63,483 bases of DNA from Deltaproteobacteria bacterium (lineage in GTDB: Bacteria; Desulfobacterota; Syntrophia; Syntrophales; JAFGHS01), in contig JAFGLN010000064.1 of the NCBI GenBank assembly GCA_016928025.1, positions 1 to 63,483 on the forward strand, read 5' to 3'. Below, piece by piece: positions 35,814 to 44,574 of this stretch. The notes beneath the pieces are model-generated. The model searched no databases, had not been told where the DNA came from, and saw nothing but the letters and a program-made list of their open reading frames with translations. A program made the position numbers and the translations under genes. Position 1 is the first letter of the stretch. Every line of letters begins with the position of its first letter.

Positions 35814-35871
35814 CGTATTATAAATAAAGAAGATTCAGGGCCTTGGGCGGATCGAAGATGCCGCCCAGGGC
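35721..35871 (+). promoter_or_regulatory. Transcription attenuator of the aro operon (alternative RNA helices)
   Basis: Three mutually exclusive helices can be drawn. 1:2 pairs GAC-GGGCA (35721-35729, one bulged A) with TGCCCGTC (35790-35797). 2:3, the antiterminator, pairs TCGGTCTGCCC (35784-35794) with GGGCGGATCGA (35845-35855), 11 bp including two G-U. 3:4 is the terminator 35840-35850 with 35861-35871. A ribosome starved at the Phe/Trp/Tyr codons would leave segment 2 free to form 2:3 and let transcription continue; one reaching the stop codon would cover segment 2 and allow termination. Confidence 0.8.
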
Positions 35872-35877
35872 TTTTTT
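35840..35877 (+). terminator. Attenuator terminator of the aro operon
   Basis: An 11-bp GC-rich stem (35840-35850 with 35861-35871, one G-U) with a 10-nt loop is followed by six T at 35872-35877: a canonical intrinsic terminator between the leader peptide and aroF. Confidence 0.88.
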
Positions 35878-35884
35878 AGTTTTC

Positions 35885-35918
35885 AAAGCCGTGGCGGCAA
35901 AAAAGTCACGGCTTTTTT
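35885..35918 (+). terminator. Second terminator-like hairpin before aroF
   Basis: AAAGCCGTG (35885-35893) pairs with CACGGCTTT (35907-35915) and runs into a T-tract ending 6 nt before the GAGGAGG ribosome-binding site of aroF. It is either a tandem second terminator or a structure affecting aroF translation. Confidence 0.6.
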
Positions 35919-35937
35919 ATTTTGAGGAGGGAACGTC

Positions 35938-36966
35938 ATGATTATCGTAATGAAACGTAACGCCACGGATGAACAGATCGACCATGTCATCCGGTGGATT
36001 GAATCTTTGGGCTATAAAACCCACCCGTCCCGGGGCGTCGAGCGGACAATTATCGGTGCCATCGGGGATGAGCGGGGAAAAGAAGGGCTGCTTCAAGTCG
36101 AACTGCTCTCCGGTGTGGAAAAAGCCATGCCGATATTAAAGCCTTATAAGCTCGCCAGTCGTGAGAGCAAGGAAGGCAATACGGTGATAGCTGTTGGTGA
36201 TATTCTGGTCGGAGGAGCGGAGTTCGTCGTGATGGCCGGGCCCTGTTCCGTTGAAAGCGAGGAGCAGCTGATGGAAAGCGCTTATATCGTCCAAAAAGGC
36301 GGCGCGCACATCCTTCGGGGCGGAGCGTTCAAACCCCGAACGTCACCTTACAGCTTCCAGGGCATGGAAGAGGAAGGTCTTAAACTCCTGGAGAAGGCCA
36401 GACAAAAAACCGGTATGCCCATCGTGACGGAGGTCATGAATACGACAGACGTGGATCTTATAGAAAACTACAGTGATATTATACAGATAGGAGCCCGGAA
36501 CGTGCAAAACTTCGCCCTCCTGAAAAGAGTCGGACGGTCCAAAAAACCCGTCCTCCTGAAACGGGGCATGATGACGACGATCGAGGAACTTCTTATGTCA
36601 GCTGAGTACATTCTCTCAGCAGGAAATGAGCAGGTGATTCTCTGCGAAAGGGGCATCCGCACCTTTGAAACAGCCACCCGCAATACCCTCGATATCAGTG
36701 CGGTTCCGGTACTGAAAAGCCTGACCCATTTGCCTGTGATCGTCGATCCCAGCCATGCCGTGGGTATTTATAAGTTTGTCATCCCTTTAAGCAAGGCCGC
36801 ACTGGCTGTCGGGGCCGACGGGATCATGATCGAGGTTCATCCCGATCCGGCCAAAGCGTTTTCTGACGGCGCCCAGTCCCTTAAACCGGAAAAATATTAC
36901 CAGCTTATGGATGAAATCAAGGACCTTGCAAAATTCATTAGGAAGGAGAAATCGATCAATTCATGA
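35938..36966 (+). CDS. aroF: 3-deoxy-7-phosphoheptulonate (DAHP) synthase, type I-beta with FL domain
   Basis: 342 residues. An N-terminal ferredoxin-like regulatory domain (about 1-70) precedes the (beta/alpha)8 barrel, as in Thermotoga maritima DAHP synthase. Barrel motifs: MAGPCSVES, LRGGAFKPRTSPYSFQG, IQIGARNVQNFALL, VLLKRGMMTT and VDPSHAVG. It condenses PEP and erythrose 4-phosphate. The N-domain suggests feedback by Tyr or Phe. First structural gene of the operon, GAGGAGG before the ATG, ATGA overlap with aroB. Confidence 0.95.
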   Translation: MIIVMKRNATDEQIDHVIRWIESLGYKTHPSRGVERTIIGAIGDERGKEGLLQVELLSGVEKAMPILKPYKLASRESKEGNTVIAVGDILVGGAEFVVMAGPCSVESEEQLMESAYIVQKGGAHILRGGAFKPRTSPYSFQGMEEEGLKLLEKARQKTGMPIVTEVMNTTDVDLIENYSDIIQIGARNVQNFALLKRVGRSKKPVLLKRGMMTTIEELLMSAEYILSAGNEQVILCERGIRTFETATRNTLDISAVPVLKSLTHLPVIVDPSHAVGIYKFVIPLSKAALAVGADGIMIEVHPDPAKAFSDGAQSLKPEKYYQLMDEIKDLAKFIRKEKSINS

Positions 36967-38057
36967 AACGGATAAAGGTCAATCTCGACAAAAAAATTTC
37001 CACATCTTACGATATTACCATCGGCTCCGATATCCGGGATCGTATCGGCCTCATGATCATGAAGGACTATCCTGCCGGCCGATATGTCGTTATTACAGAT
37101 TCCACCGTTGCCGGACTGCACGGCCGGGCATTTATGGATACGATGAAAGCCGCCGGCCTGACTATCGACCTCATTGAGTTTCCTGCCGGTGAAAAGTCTA
37201 AAAATATGGAGACGGCTCTTTGCCTGATTAAAAAACTGTTCGACCTCGGCGTGGACCGAAACAGCCTCCTCATCGCCCTGGGAGGTGGTGTCGTCGGCGA
37301 TATAACAGGTTTCATCGCTTCAATCTATATGCGATCGGTCCCCTATATCCAGATTCCTACGACCCTGCTGGCCCAAGTAGACAGCAGCATTGGGGGCAAG
37401 ACGGCCGTCGATCTGCCGGAAGGCAAAAATCTCCTGGGAACTTTTTATCAACCGAAAGCCGTTTTTATCGACACCAAGTTTCTCGAAACCCTTTCCGACC
37501 AGGAATATAAAAACGGTATTGCGGAGATCATCAAATATGGCGTCATCGATAGTGAAGACTTTTTTCAGGCGCAGGAATCCGGCATAGAGGCATTGAAAAA
37601 CCGCGAGACGTCCCATCTTCTTAAACTCATTGAACAATCCTGCCGGATAAAAAAAGGCTTTGTCGAAATTGACGAAAAAGATAACGGCATCCGTCATATT
37701 CTGAATTTCGGTCATACCATCGGACATGCCATGGAAGCGGAGTCCAATTTCACGATGCCTCATGGCTATGCCGTGGCATTGGGCATGATCGCCATATCGC
37801 GAATATGCGAAAAACTACACAATCTTTCTGTAAATGAAACAAGGAGAATTGAAAAGCTGATAGCGGCTTTTGATCTGCCCCCATTGATCCCAACGGAAAT
37901 TCCCACGGATGGCATCATCTCTCGGTTACATGGAGATAAAAAGAAAAAAGACGGTAAAGTGCAGTTCATTTTAATCAAAAATATCGGAAAACCTTTCTGG
38001 AACGGCGGCGTGGATCGATCGACGCTGGTCGCTACCCTCGAGGGGATGAGAAAATGA
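36963..38057 (+). CDS. aroB: 3-dehydroquinate synthase
   Basis: 364 residues, NAD- and zinc-dependent. Seen are the NAD-binding ALGGGVVGDITGFIAS, PTTLLAQVDSSIGGKTAVDLPEGKN, the zinc ligands Glu (GIAEIIKYG) and His in LNFGHTIGHAME and MPHGYAVALG, and the basic GDKKKKDGKVQF tail motif. It converts DAHP to 3-dehydroquinate. Overlaps its neighbours by 4 nt on each side. Confidence 0.96.
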   Translation: MKRIKVNLDKKISTSYDITIGSDIRDRIGLMIMKDYPAGRYVVITDSTVAGLHGRAFMDTMKAAGLTIDLIEFPAGEKSKNMETALCLIKKLFDLGVDRNSLLIALGGGVVGDITGFIASIYMRSVPYIQIPTTLLAQVDSSIGGKTAVDLPEGKNLLGTFYQPKAVFIDTKFLETLSDQEYKNGIAEIIKYGVIDSEDFFQAQESGIEALKNRETSHLLKLIEQSCRIKKGFVEIDEKDNGIRHILNFGHTIGHAMEAESNFTMPHGYAVALGMIAISRICEKLHNLSVNETRRIEKLIAAFDLPPLIPTEIPTDGIISRLHGDKKKKDGKVQFILIKNIGKPFWNGGVDRSTLVATLEGMRK

Positions 38058-39136
38058 AGGCAAAATCGCTGGAAGATTTGCGGGAAAAATTAAGACAAAT
38101 TGATCAGGAAATCGTTCGACTCTTTAATGAAAGAGCACAGATGTCTCAAGAAATCGGCCGGTTCAAGCAGGAGAATAAAATTGACGTTTACGACCCCGCT
38201 CAAGAAGCGAGGGTCTTTCGCTACCTTGCGGAACTGAATAACGGTCCTTTGCCTGAAGCCTCATTAAAGACCATTTTTCGGGAAATCATTTCCACCTCCC
38301 GGGCTCTGCAAAAACCGATTGAAGTCGCCTATTTCGGCCTGGAGGCATCGTTTACACATCTGGCCGCCAAGTCACATTTTGGGGAAGCCACACATTATAT
38401 TTCTCAGCCGCAAATCGGACGCGTTTTTACCGCCGTAGAAAAAGGCGAGGTGGATTGGGGGGTTGTACCAAGAGAAAATTCTCTGGAAGGTTCCGTCAAT
38501 CTAACCTTGGACCAGTTGTTTTCCACTACCTTGAAGATCCGGGCCGAAATATTTCTACGAATAAGTCATTGCCTGATTTCGGCAGAAGAAAGTCTGGACG
38601 ATATAAAGAAAGTCTATTCCCATCCTCAGGCCCTGGCCCAATGTCAGCGATGGCTTCGCGAAAATCTGCCTCAGGCGATGGTGACGGCGGTGGAGAGTAC
38701 ATCGGCAGCGGCAAAGATGGTTTCGGAAGAGAAAAACGCTGCCGCCATCGGGAGTTTATTGGCGGCCCAGACTTATGGTTTGAAGATTATTTCCAAAGGA
38801 ATCGAAGATTATCCCATGAATGTGACACGGTTTTTTGTTATAGGAAGGGGGGATACGCAGGCAACGGGCAAGGACAAGACGTCCATTATGTTTGGTACGC
38901 CCAATGTGCCGGGCGCCCTGTATCACGCCCTCAAATCCTTTGCCGAAAGAGGACTTAATATGTCAAAAATCGAGTCTTATCCCACCAAAGGAAGTCCCTG
39001 GGAGTTTGTGTTTTTCGTTGATGTGGAGGGGCATCAGACGGATGATGAAGTCCGATTGTGCCTGGATGAAATGCGAACAAAATCGTCATTATACAAAATC
39101 CTCGGTTCCTATCCCAGGGGTGAGGAGGTTCTGTGA
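38054..39136 (+). CDS. pheA: Bifunctional chorismate mutase / prephenate dehydratase (P-protein)
   Basis: 360 residues in three domains: AroQ-type chorismate mutase (about 1-90; LREKLRQIDQEIVRLFNERAQ), prephenate dehydratase (about 92-270; PRENSLEGSVNLTLD, SHPQALAQC and the catalytic Thr in NVTRFFVIG) and a C-terminal ACT domain. The ACT Phe-binding motif is ESYP instead of the usual ESRP, while PGAL is kept, so feedback by Phe may be altered. Commits chorismate to phenylalanine. Its stop overlaps the GTG of aroD. Confidence 0.95.
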   Translation: MKAKSLEDLREKLRQIDQEIVRLFNERAQMSQEIGRFKQENKIDVYDPAQEARVFRYLAELNNGPLPEASLKTIFREIISTSRALQKPIEVAYFGLEASFTHLAAKSHFGEATHYISQPQIGRVFTAVEKGEVDWGVVPRENSLEGSVNLTLDQLFSTTLKIRAEIFLRISHCLISAEESLDDIKKVYSHPQALAQCQRWLRENLPQAMVTAVESTSAAAKMVSEEKNAAAIGSLLAAQTYGLKIISKGIEDYPMNVTRFFVIGRGDTQATGKDKTSIMFGTPNVPGALYHALKSFAERGLNMSKIESYPTKGSPWEFVFFVDVEGHQTDDEVRLCLDEMRTKSSLYKILGSYPRGEEVL

Positions 39137-39891
39137 TCTGCATCCCCATCGTAGGAAAAACCAGGCCGGCGGTGATAAAAGCCATAGAAAGGAGCAGCCG
39201 TTTAGCTGATATGATCGAGCTCAGAATGGATTTGATTCCTAACGGGAATCTTTCGGAACTGATTGAAAAGAGCCGGGCTGTTTCTCCGTCAATAAAGATT
39301 CTTGTGACGAATCGAAGCCCACGCCAAAGCGGCAAAATATTGCCGAAGAGCGAAACACGCCGGACGCGACGGCCTGCTGCGGCAGAAAAAGATACCGTCA
39401 GCAACAAGGAAATGCAGCGTATTGCCGTGTTGAAAGAGGCTATCGCCACCGGCTGCGACTATGTCGATTGTGAGCTGGACACAGCAGACGCTTTACGCAA
39501 CGAATTGATCTCAACTATTGAAATCCATCAGAACCGGACAAAACTGATATTGTCGGATCATCATTTTCAGGCAACCCCGTCTTTGAAGTCTCTGATAAAA
39601 CTGTTCCATCATTGCATTCATGCGGGAGCCGATATTGCCAAAATTGTCACTTACGCCCGGAAGCTGGAGGATAATCTTCGGATTTTCGAACTTGTTACCT
39701 ATGCCCGTAAAAAAGGTCATAAGATCGCGGCATTTTGCATGGGAGGCCATGGAGCTGCCAGTCGAGTGATTGCACCGTTGTTGGGATCGTGCATCACTTA
39801 TGCATCGCTGCGTAAGGGGGCCGAGTCGGCGCCGGGACAGCTGACGGTCAAGGAAATAAAGGATGTTTTTCGAACATTAAACATCGCATAG
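39133..39891 (+). CDS. aroD: 3-dehydroquinate dehydratase, type I
   Basis: 252 residues of the class-I (Schiff-base) enzyme: MIELRMDLI, the catalytic His in SDHHFQATPS, the Schiff-base Lys in AKIVTYA and GGHGAASRVIAPLLGS. The start is GTG at 39133, overlapping pheA by 4 nt. Between the second and third barrel strands there is an insert of about 20 residues, basic and Gln/Lys/Arg rich (GKILPKSETRRTRRPAAAEK), where homologues have a short loop; it looks disordered. Confidence 0.92.
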   Translation: MICIPIVGKTRPAVIKAIERSSRLADMIELRMDLIPNGNLSELIEKSRAVSPSIKILVTNRSPRQSGKILPKSETRRTRRPAAAEKDTVSNKEMQRIAVLKEAIATGCDYVDCELDTADALRNELISTIEIHQNRTKLILSDHHFQATPSLKSLIKLFHHCIHAGADIAKIVTYARKLEDNLRIFELVTYARKKGHKIAAFCMGGHGAASRVIAPLLGSCITYASLRKGAESAPGQLTVKEIKDVFRTLNIA

Positions 39892-39900
39892 GGACATAAA

Positions 39901-40725
39901 ATGGAAAAAAATCCTACGGAAATATTAGCCCTTTTCGGCAACCCCGTTGCACACAGTCTTTCTCCCGCGATGCATAACACCGCGCTGAAAGCGATGGGAC
40001 TAAACGGTCTTTATGTACCCATATTAGTTGAGCATCTGGAAGCCGCCGTCCAGGGCATCCGGGGAATGGGGATTCGGGGCGTCAGTGTCACCATCCCGTT
40101 CAAGACTAAAATCATTAAATATCTCGATATGATAGACCAAGAGGCCCAAAGGATTGGCGCCGTCAATACCGTTGTCAATCGAAAAGGGAGGTTGAAGGGC
40201 TGCAATACGGACTGGCGGGGTATCTTCGAGGCATTGTCTGCGGTTACAGCCATCAAAGGCAAAACGGTGTTGATCTTGGGTGCAGGCGGCACAGCGCGGG
40301 CGGCCCTGTTCGGCATTCTAAAGCATGGGGGAAAACCCTTCATTGTCAACCGGACAGTGCAGAAAGGCCGGCGGCTGGCAAGGGAATGGAATTGTCCTTT
40401 TTATTCGATGGAGGAAATTGGAGGACTTAAAGCGGACATTCTAATCAACACGACCCCGGTGGGGATGTCGCCTAACACAGATAAAACACCCATAATTTCT
40501 GAATTGTTAAGAAATTATGGTGTGGTCATGGATGTTATCTATAACCCCCTCAAAACACAGCTGCTGCGGGATGCCGAAAAGGCAGGCTGCACCATTTTGT
40601 CGGGTCTCGAGATGTTTATCCACCAGGGGGCCGAACAACTGAAGCTTTGGACCGGTCAAGAACCGCCCCGAGAACTCATGAGGCGGGTCGTCATGGAAGC
40701 ATTGGAAGGAAGTGGCACAAAATGA
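39901..40725 (+). CDS. aroE: Shikimate 5-dehydrogenase
   Basis: 274 residues: substrate-binding FGNPVAHSLSPAMHN, the catalytic Lys in VSVTIPFKTKII, AVNTVVNRKGRLKGCNTDWRG, the NADP loop LGAGGTARAALFG with NRT as the basic cofactor clamp, and NTTPVGMSPN. It reduces 3-dehydroshikimate with NADPH. It starts 9 nt after aroD and its last codons overlap aroA. Confidence 0.95.
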   Translation: MEKNPTEILALFGNPVAHSLSPAMHNTALKAMGLNGLYVPILVEHLEAAVQGIRGMGIRGVSVTIPFKTKIIKYLDMIDQEAQRIGAVNTVVNRKGRLKGCNTDWRGIFEALSAVTAIKGKTVLILGAGGTARAALFGILKHGGKPFIVNRTVQKGRRLAREWNCPFYSMEEIGGLKADILINTTPVGMSPNTDKTPIISELLRNYGVVMDVIYNPLKTQLLRDAEKAGCTILSGLEMFIHQGAEQLKLWTGQEPPRELMRRVVMEALEGSGTK

Positions 40726-41981
40726 CTACAATTGAGGCTTTCAATCAACCCATCGCCACGGTTCAAGTCCCGGGATCGAAAAGCTATACCCAGCGCGCCC
40801 TGATTTGCGCCGCCCTGGCCGAAGGCAGATCACGACTTTGCAATGTCCTGGTTGCGGAAGATACGGCCTTTTTTATCAGGGGACTCCGGGTGCTGGGTGC
40901 TCATATTCGAAAAAGAGGTAAACATCTTTTTATCGAGGGTACCGGCGGCCGGATCACCGATCCCGGCAAAGCCATCTATCTCGGGAATAACGGTACGGCC
41001 CTGCGATTTTTTACGTCCCTCGTCTCCCTGGGCAAGGGCCGCTATAAATTGACCGGAACGGCACGACTCTGCGAAAGACCGATCGGGTCGCTTTTGGAAG
41101 CCCTCAACAAACTGGGCGTCAAAGGCGACAGCCAAAAGAAGAACGGCCGCCCCCCCGTTATCATAGAAGCCGACGGACTGCCCGGCGGAACAGTCGTTAT
41201 GTCGGATGTGGAAAGCAGCCAGTACATTTCGTCTCTGCTTCTGAGCGCTCCTTACGCCCATCAAGATGTCAAAATAAAATTGAAAGGGCAAACGGTTTCA
41301 AAACCTTATATCGATATGACCCTTCAAGTCATGAACGCTTTCAATGTTAAAGTCGAACAGCCCACGGAAAATTCTTATACCGTCAAGCACGGACAGTTTT
41401 ATCAGGAACGTGATTATTCGATTGAAGGCGATGCATCCAGCGCCTCCTATTTTTTGTTGGCGGCCGCCCTGGGAAAAAGGCCTATCAGGATATTGAATCT
41501 GAACCCCGCAAGCTTGCAGGGCGATGTGAAATTTATTGATATCATAGAGAATATTGGATGTGGTATCGTCCGTGGTAATGACTGGATAGAGATCGAGGGC
41601 CGGTCTCTCGCGGAAGGCCCGCTCGAGTTTTCCATGCGCGATATGCCGGATATGGTCCCGACCCTGGCCGTTCTGGCGGCATTCAGAAAAGGTCAAACCA
41701 TCATCAGAGATGCGGGACATTTGAGAATTAAGGAAAGCGACCGCATCGCCGCCCTGGTGAACGAATTGAAGAGAATCGGTATTGCTGCCCAAGAAACGGA
41801 CGACGGTATGATTATCCGGGGAGGCCGGCCTCATGGGGCAACGATAAATACCTATAACGACCACCGGATCGCCATGAGTTTTGCCGTGGCGGGTCTCGTA
41901 ACGCCCGGTATCGAAATTGCCGACCCGGATTGTGTCGGGAAATCCTTTCCCGAATTCTGGGATGAATTGAAAAAGCTATGA
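40722..41981 (+). CDS. aroA: 5-enolpyruvylshikimate-3-phosphate synthase
   Basis: 419 residues from the ATG at 40722, which overlaps the aroE stop by 4 nt; a longer frame from 40647 runs inside aroE and is rejected. Motifs: VPGSKSYTQRALICAALAEG, GNNGTALRFF (PEP loop; class-I enzymes have GNAGTAMRP), SSQYISSLLL, the catalytic Asp in MPDMVPTLAVLA and RIKESDRI. The Asn after GN and lack of the usual Pro in the PEP loop place it outside the classical glyphosate-sensitive pattern. Confidence 0.95.
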   Translation: MTTIEAFNQPIATVQVPGSKSYTQRALICAALAEGRSRLCNVLVAEDTAFFIRGLRVLGAHIRKRGKHLFIEGTGGRITDPGKAIYLGNNGTALRFFTSLVSLGKGRYKLTGTARLCERPIGSLLEALNKLGVKGDSQKKNGRPPVIIEADGLPGGTVVMSDVESSQYISSLLLSAPYAHQDVKIKLKGQTVSKPYIDMTLQVMNAFNVKVEQPTENSYTVKHGQFYQERDYSIEGDASSASYFLLAAALGKRPIRILNLNPASLQGDVKFIDIIENIGCGIVRGNDWIEIEGRSLAEGPLEFSMRDMPDMVPTLAVLAAFRKGQTIIRDAGHLRIKESDRIAALVNELKRIGIAAQETDDGMIIRGGRPHGATINTYNDHRIAMSFAVAGLVTPGIEIADPDCVGKSFPEFWDELKKL

Positions 41982-42502
41982 GAATCATATTGATCGGATA
42001 CCGCTGCACAGGTAAATCATCTATCGGGAAAAGGCTGGCCCAGAAACTTGAACTTCCTTTTTATGATACCGACACATTGATCGAGGCAGTGGACGGCATG
42101 ACCATCATTGAGATGGTCGATCAAAAGGGCTGGGAATACTTCCGCAGCAAAGAAAAAGAATGCATTCGTCAGGTGGCCATGATGAAAGACTGCGTCATCG
42201 CTCCGGGCGGCGGCGCTGTGATGGATGCCGATAATGCGGCACAATTCAACGATGACAGTACCGTGATCTGGCTCAAGGCCGATGTTGATACGATTTTGCA
42301 TAGGCTGGATGCCGATCAGGCAACAAACAATCAACGGCCTCCCCTCAGCGACGCCGATATTCGTCAGGAAACAGAGAAAATTCTTGCGGAACGGACGCCG
42401 GTCTATTGTCAACTGGCGGACATAACGATCGATACGGTAATATTTAGCGTTGAGGAGGCGGTTGAAGAAATATACCGGTGTATAGACCGGCATTCCAGCT
42501 AA
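41978..42502 (+). CDS. aroK: Shikimate kinase
   Basis: 174 residues of the NMP-kinase fold: Walker A GYRCTGKSSIGKRLA, FYDTDTLIE with the shikimate-binding Asp, FRSKEKECI with the binding Arg and GGGAVMD, and the lid RPPLSD. It phosphorylates shikimate at the 3-OH. ATGA overlap with aroA; a 114-nt gap to aroC follows, with no feature I recognise beyond an 8-bp inverted repeat. Confidence 0.94.
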   Translation: MRIILIGYRCTGKSSIGKRLAQKLELPFYDTDTLIEAVDGMTIIEMVDQKGWEYFRSKEKECIRQVAMMKDCVIAPGGGAVMDADNAAQFNDDSTVIWLKADVDTILHRLDADQATNNQRPPLSDADIRQETEKILAERTPVYCQLADITIDTVIFSVEEAVEEIYRCIDRHSS

Positions 42503-42616
42503 AAGGATCAAGGAGCGGGAAACGGTCTTATTGGCAGCGACCATTTCAGTATAAATCTCCTTGACGGACGACGCGATATCATGTCTTAAAATGCGATAAT
42601 CAATGAGGAGGTACAC

Positions 42617-43693
42617 ATGTCGGGTAGTTCAATCGGCGTTTTATTTAAAGTGACCACCTGGGGCGAATCCCATGGGGCGGCCAACGGCTGCGTCATTGAG
42701 GGCTGCCCCCCCCTGATTGATCTGGCGGAAACCGATATCCAGGCGGCCCTGGACCGGCGCAGGCCCGGCCAGACAACATCCGCTTCACCCCGGCGCGAGC
42801 CGGACATCGTGGAGATTCTTTCCGGTGTTTTCGAAGGCAAAACAACGGGTACCCCGATTTCCCTTTTAATCCGCAACCAGGACGCGGCCAGCAGTCCCTA
42901 TGACGACCTCCGCCATGTTTTTCGTCCGGGCCACGGCGATTTTACCTACTTCAAAAAATACGGCATCCGGGATCACCGGGGGGGAGGCCGCGCCTCGGGT
43001 CGCGAGACGGTCAGCCGCGTCGCCGCCGGGGCCTTAGCGACAAAAATAACCGGATCCGCAGGTATCAGCGTTCTGGCCTATACCAAAATGCTGGGCGGCA
43101 TCGCCGCCGATCCCGACTCGTGTTATCCCTCAATCGAATTGGCCGAAAACATTACTCAAAACAGGCTTTATTGCCCCGATCCCGATGCCGCTCGGCGTAT
43201 GGAGGAAATGCTCGAAGAGGCAAAAACCGCGGGAGATTCCCTCGGTGGTGTCGTTGAAATCATTGTCAGGGGCTGTCCCGCCGGGCTGGGGGAACCCGTC
43301 TTCGACAAGATGGACGCCGAATTAGCCAAAGCCCTCATGAGCATCGGAACCGTGAAAGGCGTGGAAATCGGTGCCGGCTTTGCCGTTGCCGGCATCAAGG
43401 GCTCGGAGGCCAATGATCCCATCGGTCCAAAGAATTTTCTTTCCAATCACGCAGGCGGGATCCTGGCGGGCATCACCAACGGCGAAGATATCGTTGTACG
43501 CGTTGCTTGCAAACCCATTGCTTCCATTGAAAAGGAGCAACAGACGATTGATCAGAATGGACAGATGACAACCGTTTCCGTTAAAGGAAGGCATGATGTA
43601 TCGGTCATCCCCCGGATCATCCCCGTCTGTGAGGCCATGATGCAAATTGTCCTCGCCGATCACCTGCTACGACAGAAGGCGGCGCTACGATGA
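42617..43693 (+). CDS. aroC: Chorismate synthase
   Basis: 358 residues: TTWGESHGAANGCVIEGCPP, RRRPGQTTSASPRREPD, the FMN-binding RDHRGGGRASGRETVSRVAAGA and NHAGGILAGITNGEDIVVRVACKP. It performs the 1,4-elimination of EPSP phosphate using reduced FMN. The ATG has GAGGAGG upstream, stronger than the overlapping genes. Overlaps tyrA by 4 nt. Confidence 0.96.
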   Translation: MSGSSIGVLFKVTTWGESHGAANGCVIEGCPPLIDLAETDIQAALDRRRPGQTTSASPRREPDIVEILSGVFEGKTTGTPISLLIRNQDAASSPYDDLRHVFRPGHGDFTYFKKYGIRDHRGGGRASGRETVSRVAAGALATKITGSAGISVLAYTKMLGGIAADPDSCYPSIELAENITQNRLYCPDPDAARRMEEMLEEAKTAGDSLGGVVEIIVRGCPAGLGEPVFDKMDAELAKALMSIGTVKGVEIGAGFAVAGIKGSEANDPIGPKNFLSNHAGGILAGITNGEDIVVRVACKPIASIEKEQQTIDQNGQMTTVSVKGRHDVSVIPRIIPVCEAMMQIVLADHLLRQKAALR

Positions 43694-44475
43694 AAGCCAT
43701 AGAAATCGGCATTATCGGCGGAACCCGCGGCATGGGAAAGTGGTTTGCGGACCTCCTCACCGACCAAGGTTATAGCGTCCATGGTTCCGGCCGGACGTCG
43801 GGGCTGACGATACCGGCCATGGCTGAACAGTGCGATGTGGTGGTTGTGAGTGTTCCCATCGGTGTCACAGCCGACATCATCAAAGCAGTCGGCCCGCTGA
43901 TGCGCGAAGACGCCCTCTTGATGGATTTGACCTCCGTTAAAGAGGGACCGGTCCAATTGATGGTGGAACATTCGGCATCCGAGGTCATCGGCTGCCACCC
44001 CTTGTTCGGACCCCAAATGGAAACAAAGGGACAAAACGTCGTCCTCTGCCCGGCCAAAGGAAATAAATGGTTGCCCTGGCTGAAAAAAGTATTTCAGGAC
44101 GCCGGGGCCTTAATCGTGGAAGCGGACCCCCAAAAACACGACGAGATGATGGCTGTCGTGCAAGGGCTGAATCATTTCAATAATTTGATGATGGGGTTTG
44201 CCATGGGCAGGTTGCGGGAAAATCTTTCGGGGTTGGACAACTTTACAACGCCCGTTTTTCGTACCAAAGTTGAGCAGGTCAAAAAGGTCTTTTGTGAAAA
44301 TCCGGGGCTTTATGCGGAAATCATCATCGAGAATCCGCATAAAGATCGGGTCATTAACGTGTACAAAGAAATTTTTTTACAGTTGGAACGGCTCATACAA
44401 AACAAAAATGCCCCGGCATTGACTGCACGAATGGAAGAGAGCGCCTCTCAAATCTTTCCCGAGGAAGAGGCATAG
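43690..44475 (+). CDS. tyrA: Prephenate dehydrogenase
   Basis: 261 residues: the NAD loop IGIIGGTRGMGKWFADLL (the GGxxGMG variant seen in bifunctional TyrA), DLTSVKEGP, IGCHPLFGP with the catalytic His and VVQGLNHFNNL. There is no chorismate mutase domain (pheA supplies one) and no obvious ACT domain. It sends prephenate to 4-hydroxyphenylpyruvate for tyrosine. Last gene of the operon. Confidence 0.93.
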   Translation: MKAIEIGIIGGTRGMGKWFADLLTDQGYSVHGSGRTSGLTIPAMAEQCDVVVVSVPIGVTADIIKAVGPLMREDALLMDLTSVKEGPVQLMVEHSASEVIGCHPLFGPQMETKGQNVVLCPAKGNKWLPWLKKVFQDAGALIVEADPQKHDEMMAVVQGLNHFNNLMMGFAMGRLRENLSGLDNFTTPVFRTKVEQVKKVFCENPGLYAEIIIENPHKDRVINVYKEIFLQLERLIQNKNAPALTARMEESASQIFPEEEA

Positions 44476-44574
44476 ACAATCCCGTATATTCATATCTTCA
44501 TTGGGAAAAATAGCTCAATCGTCATATGCGGCATCCGGTCGGGATCAAGCCCGGGCATGTTCCGAAATTTACCT

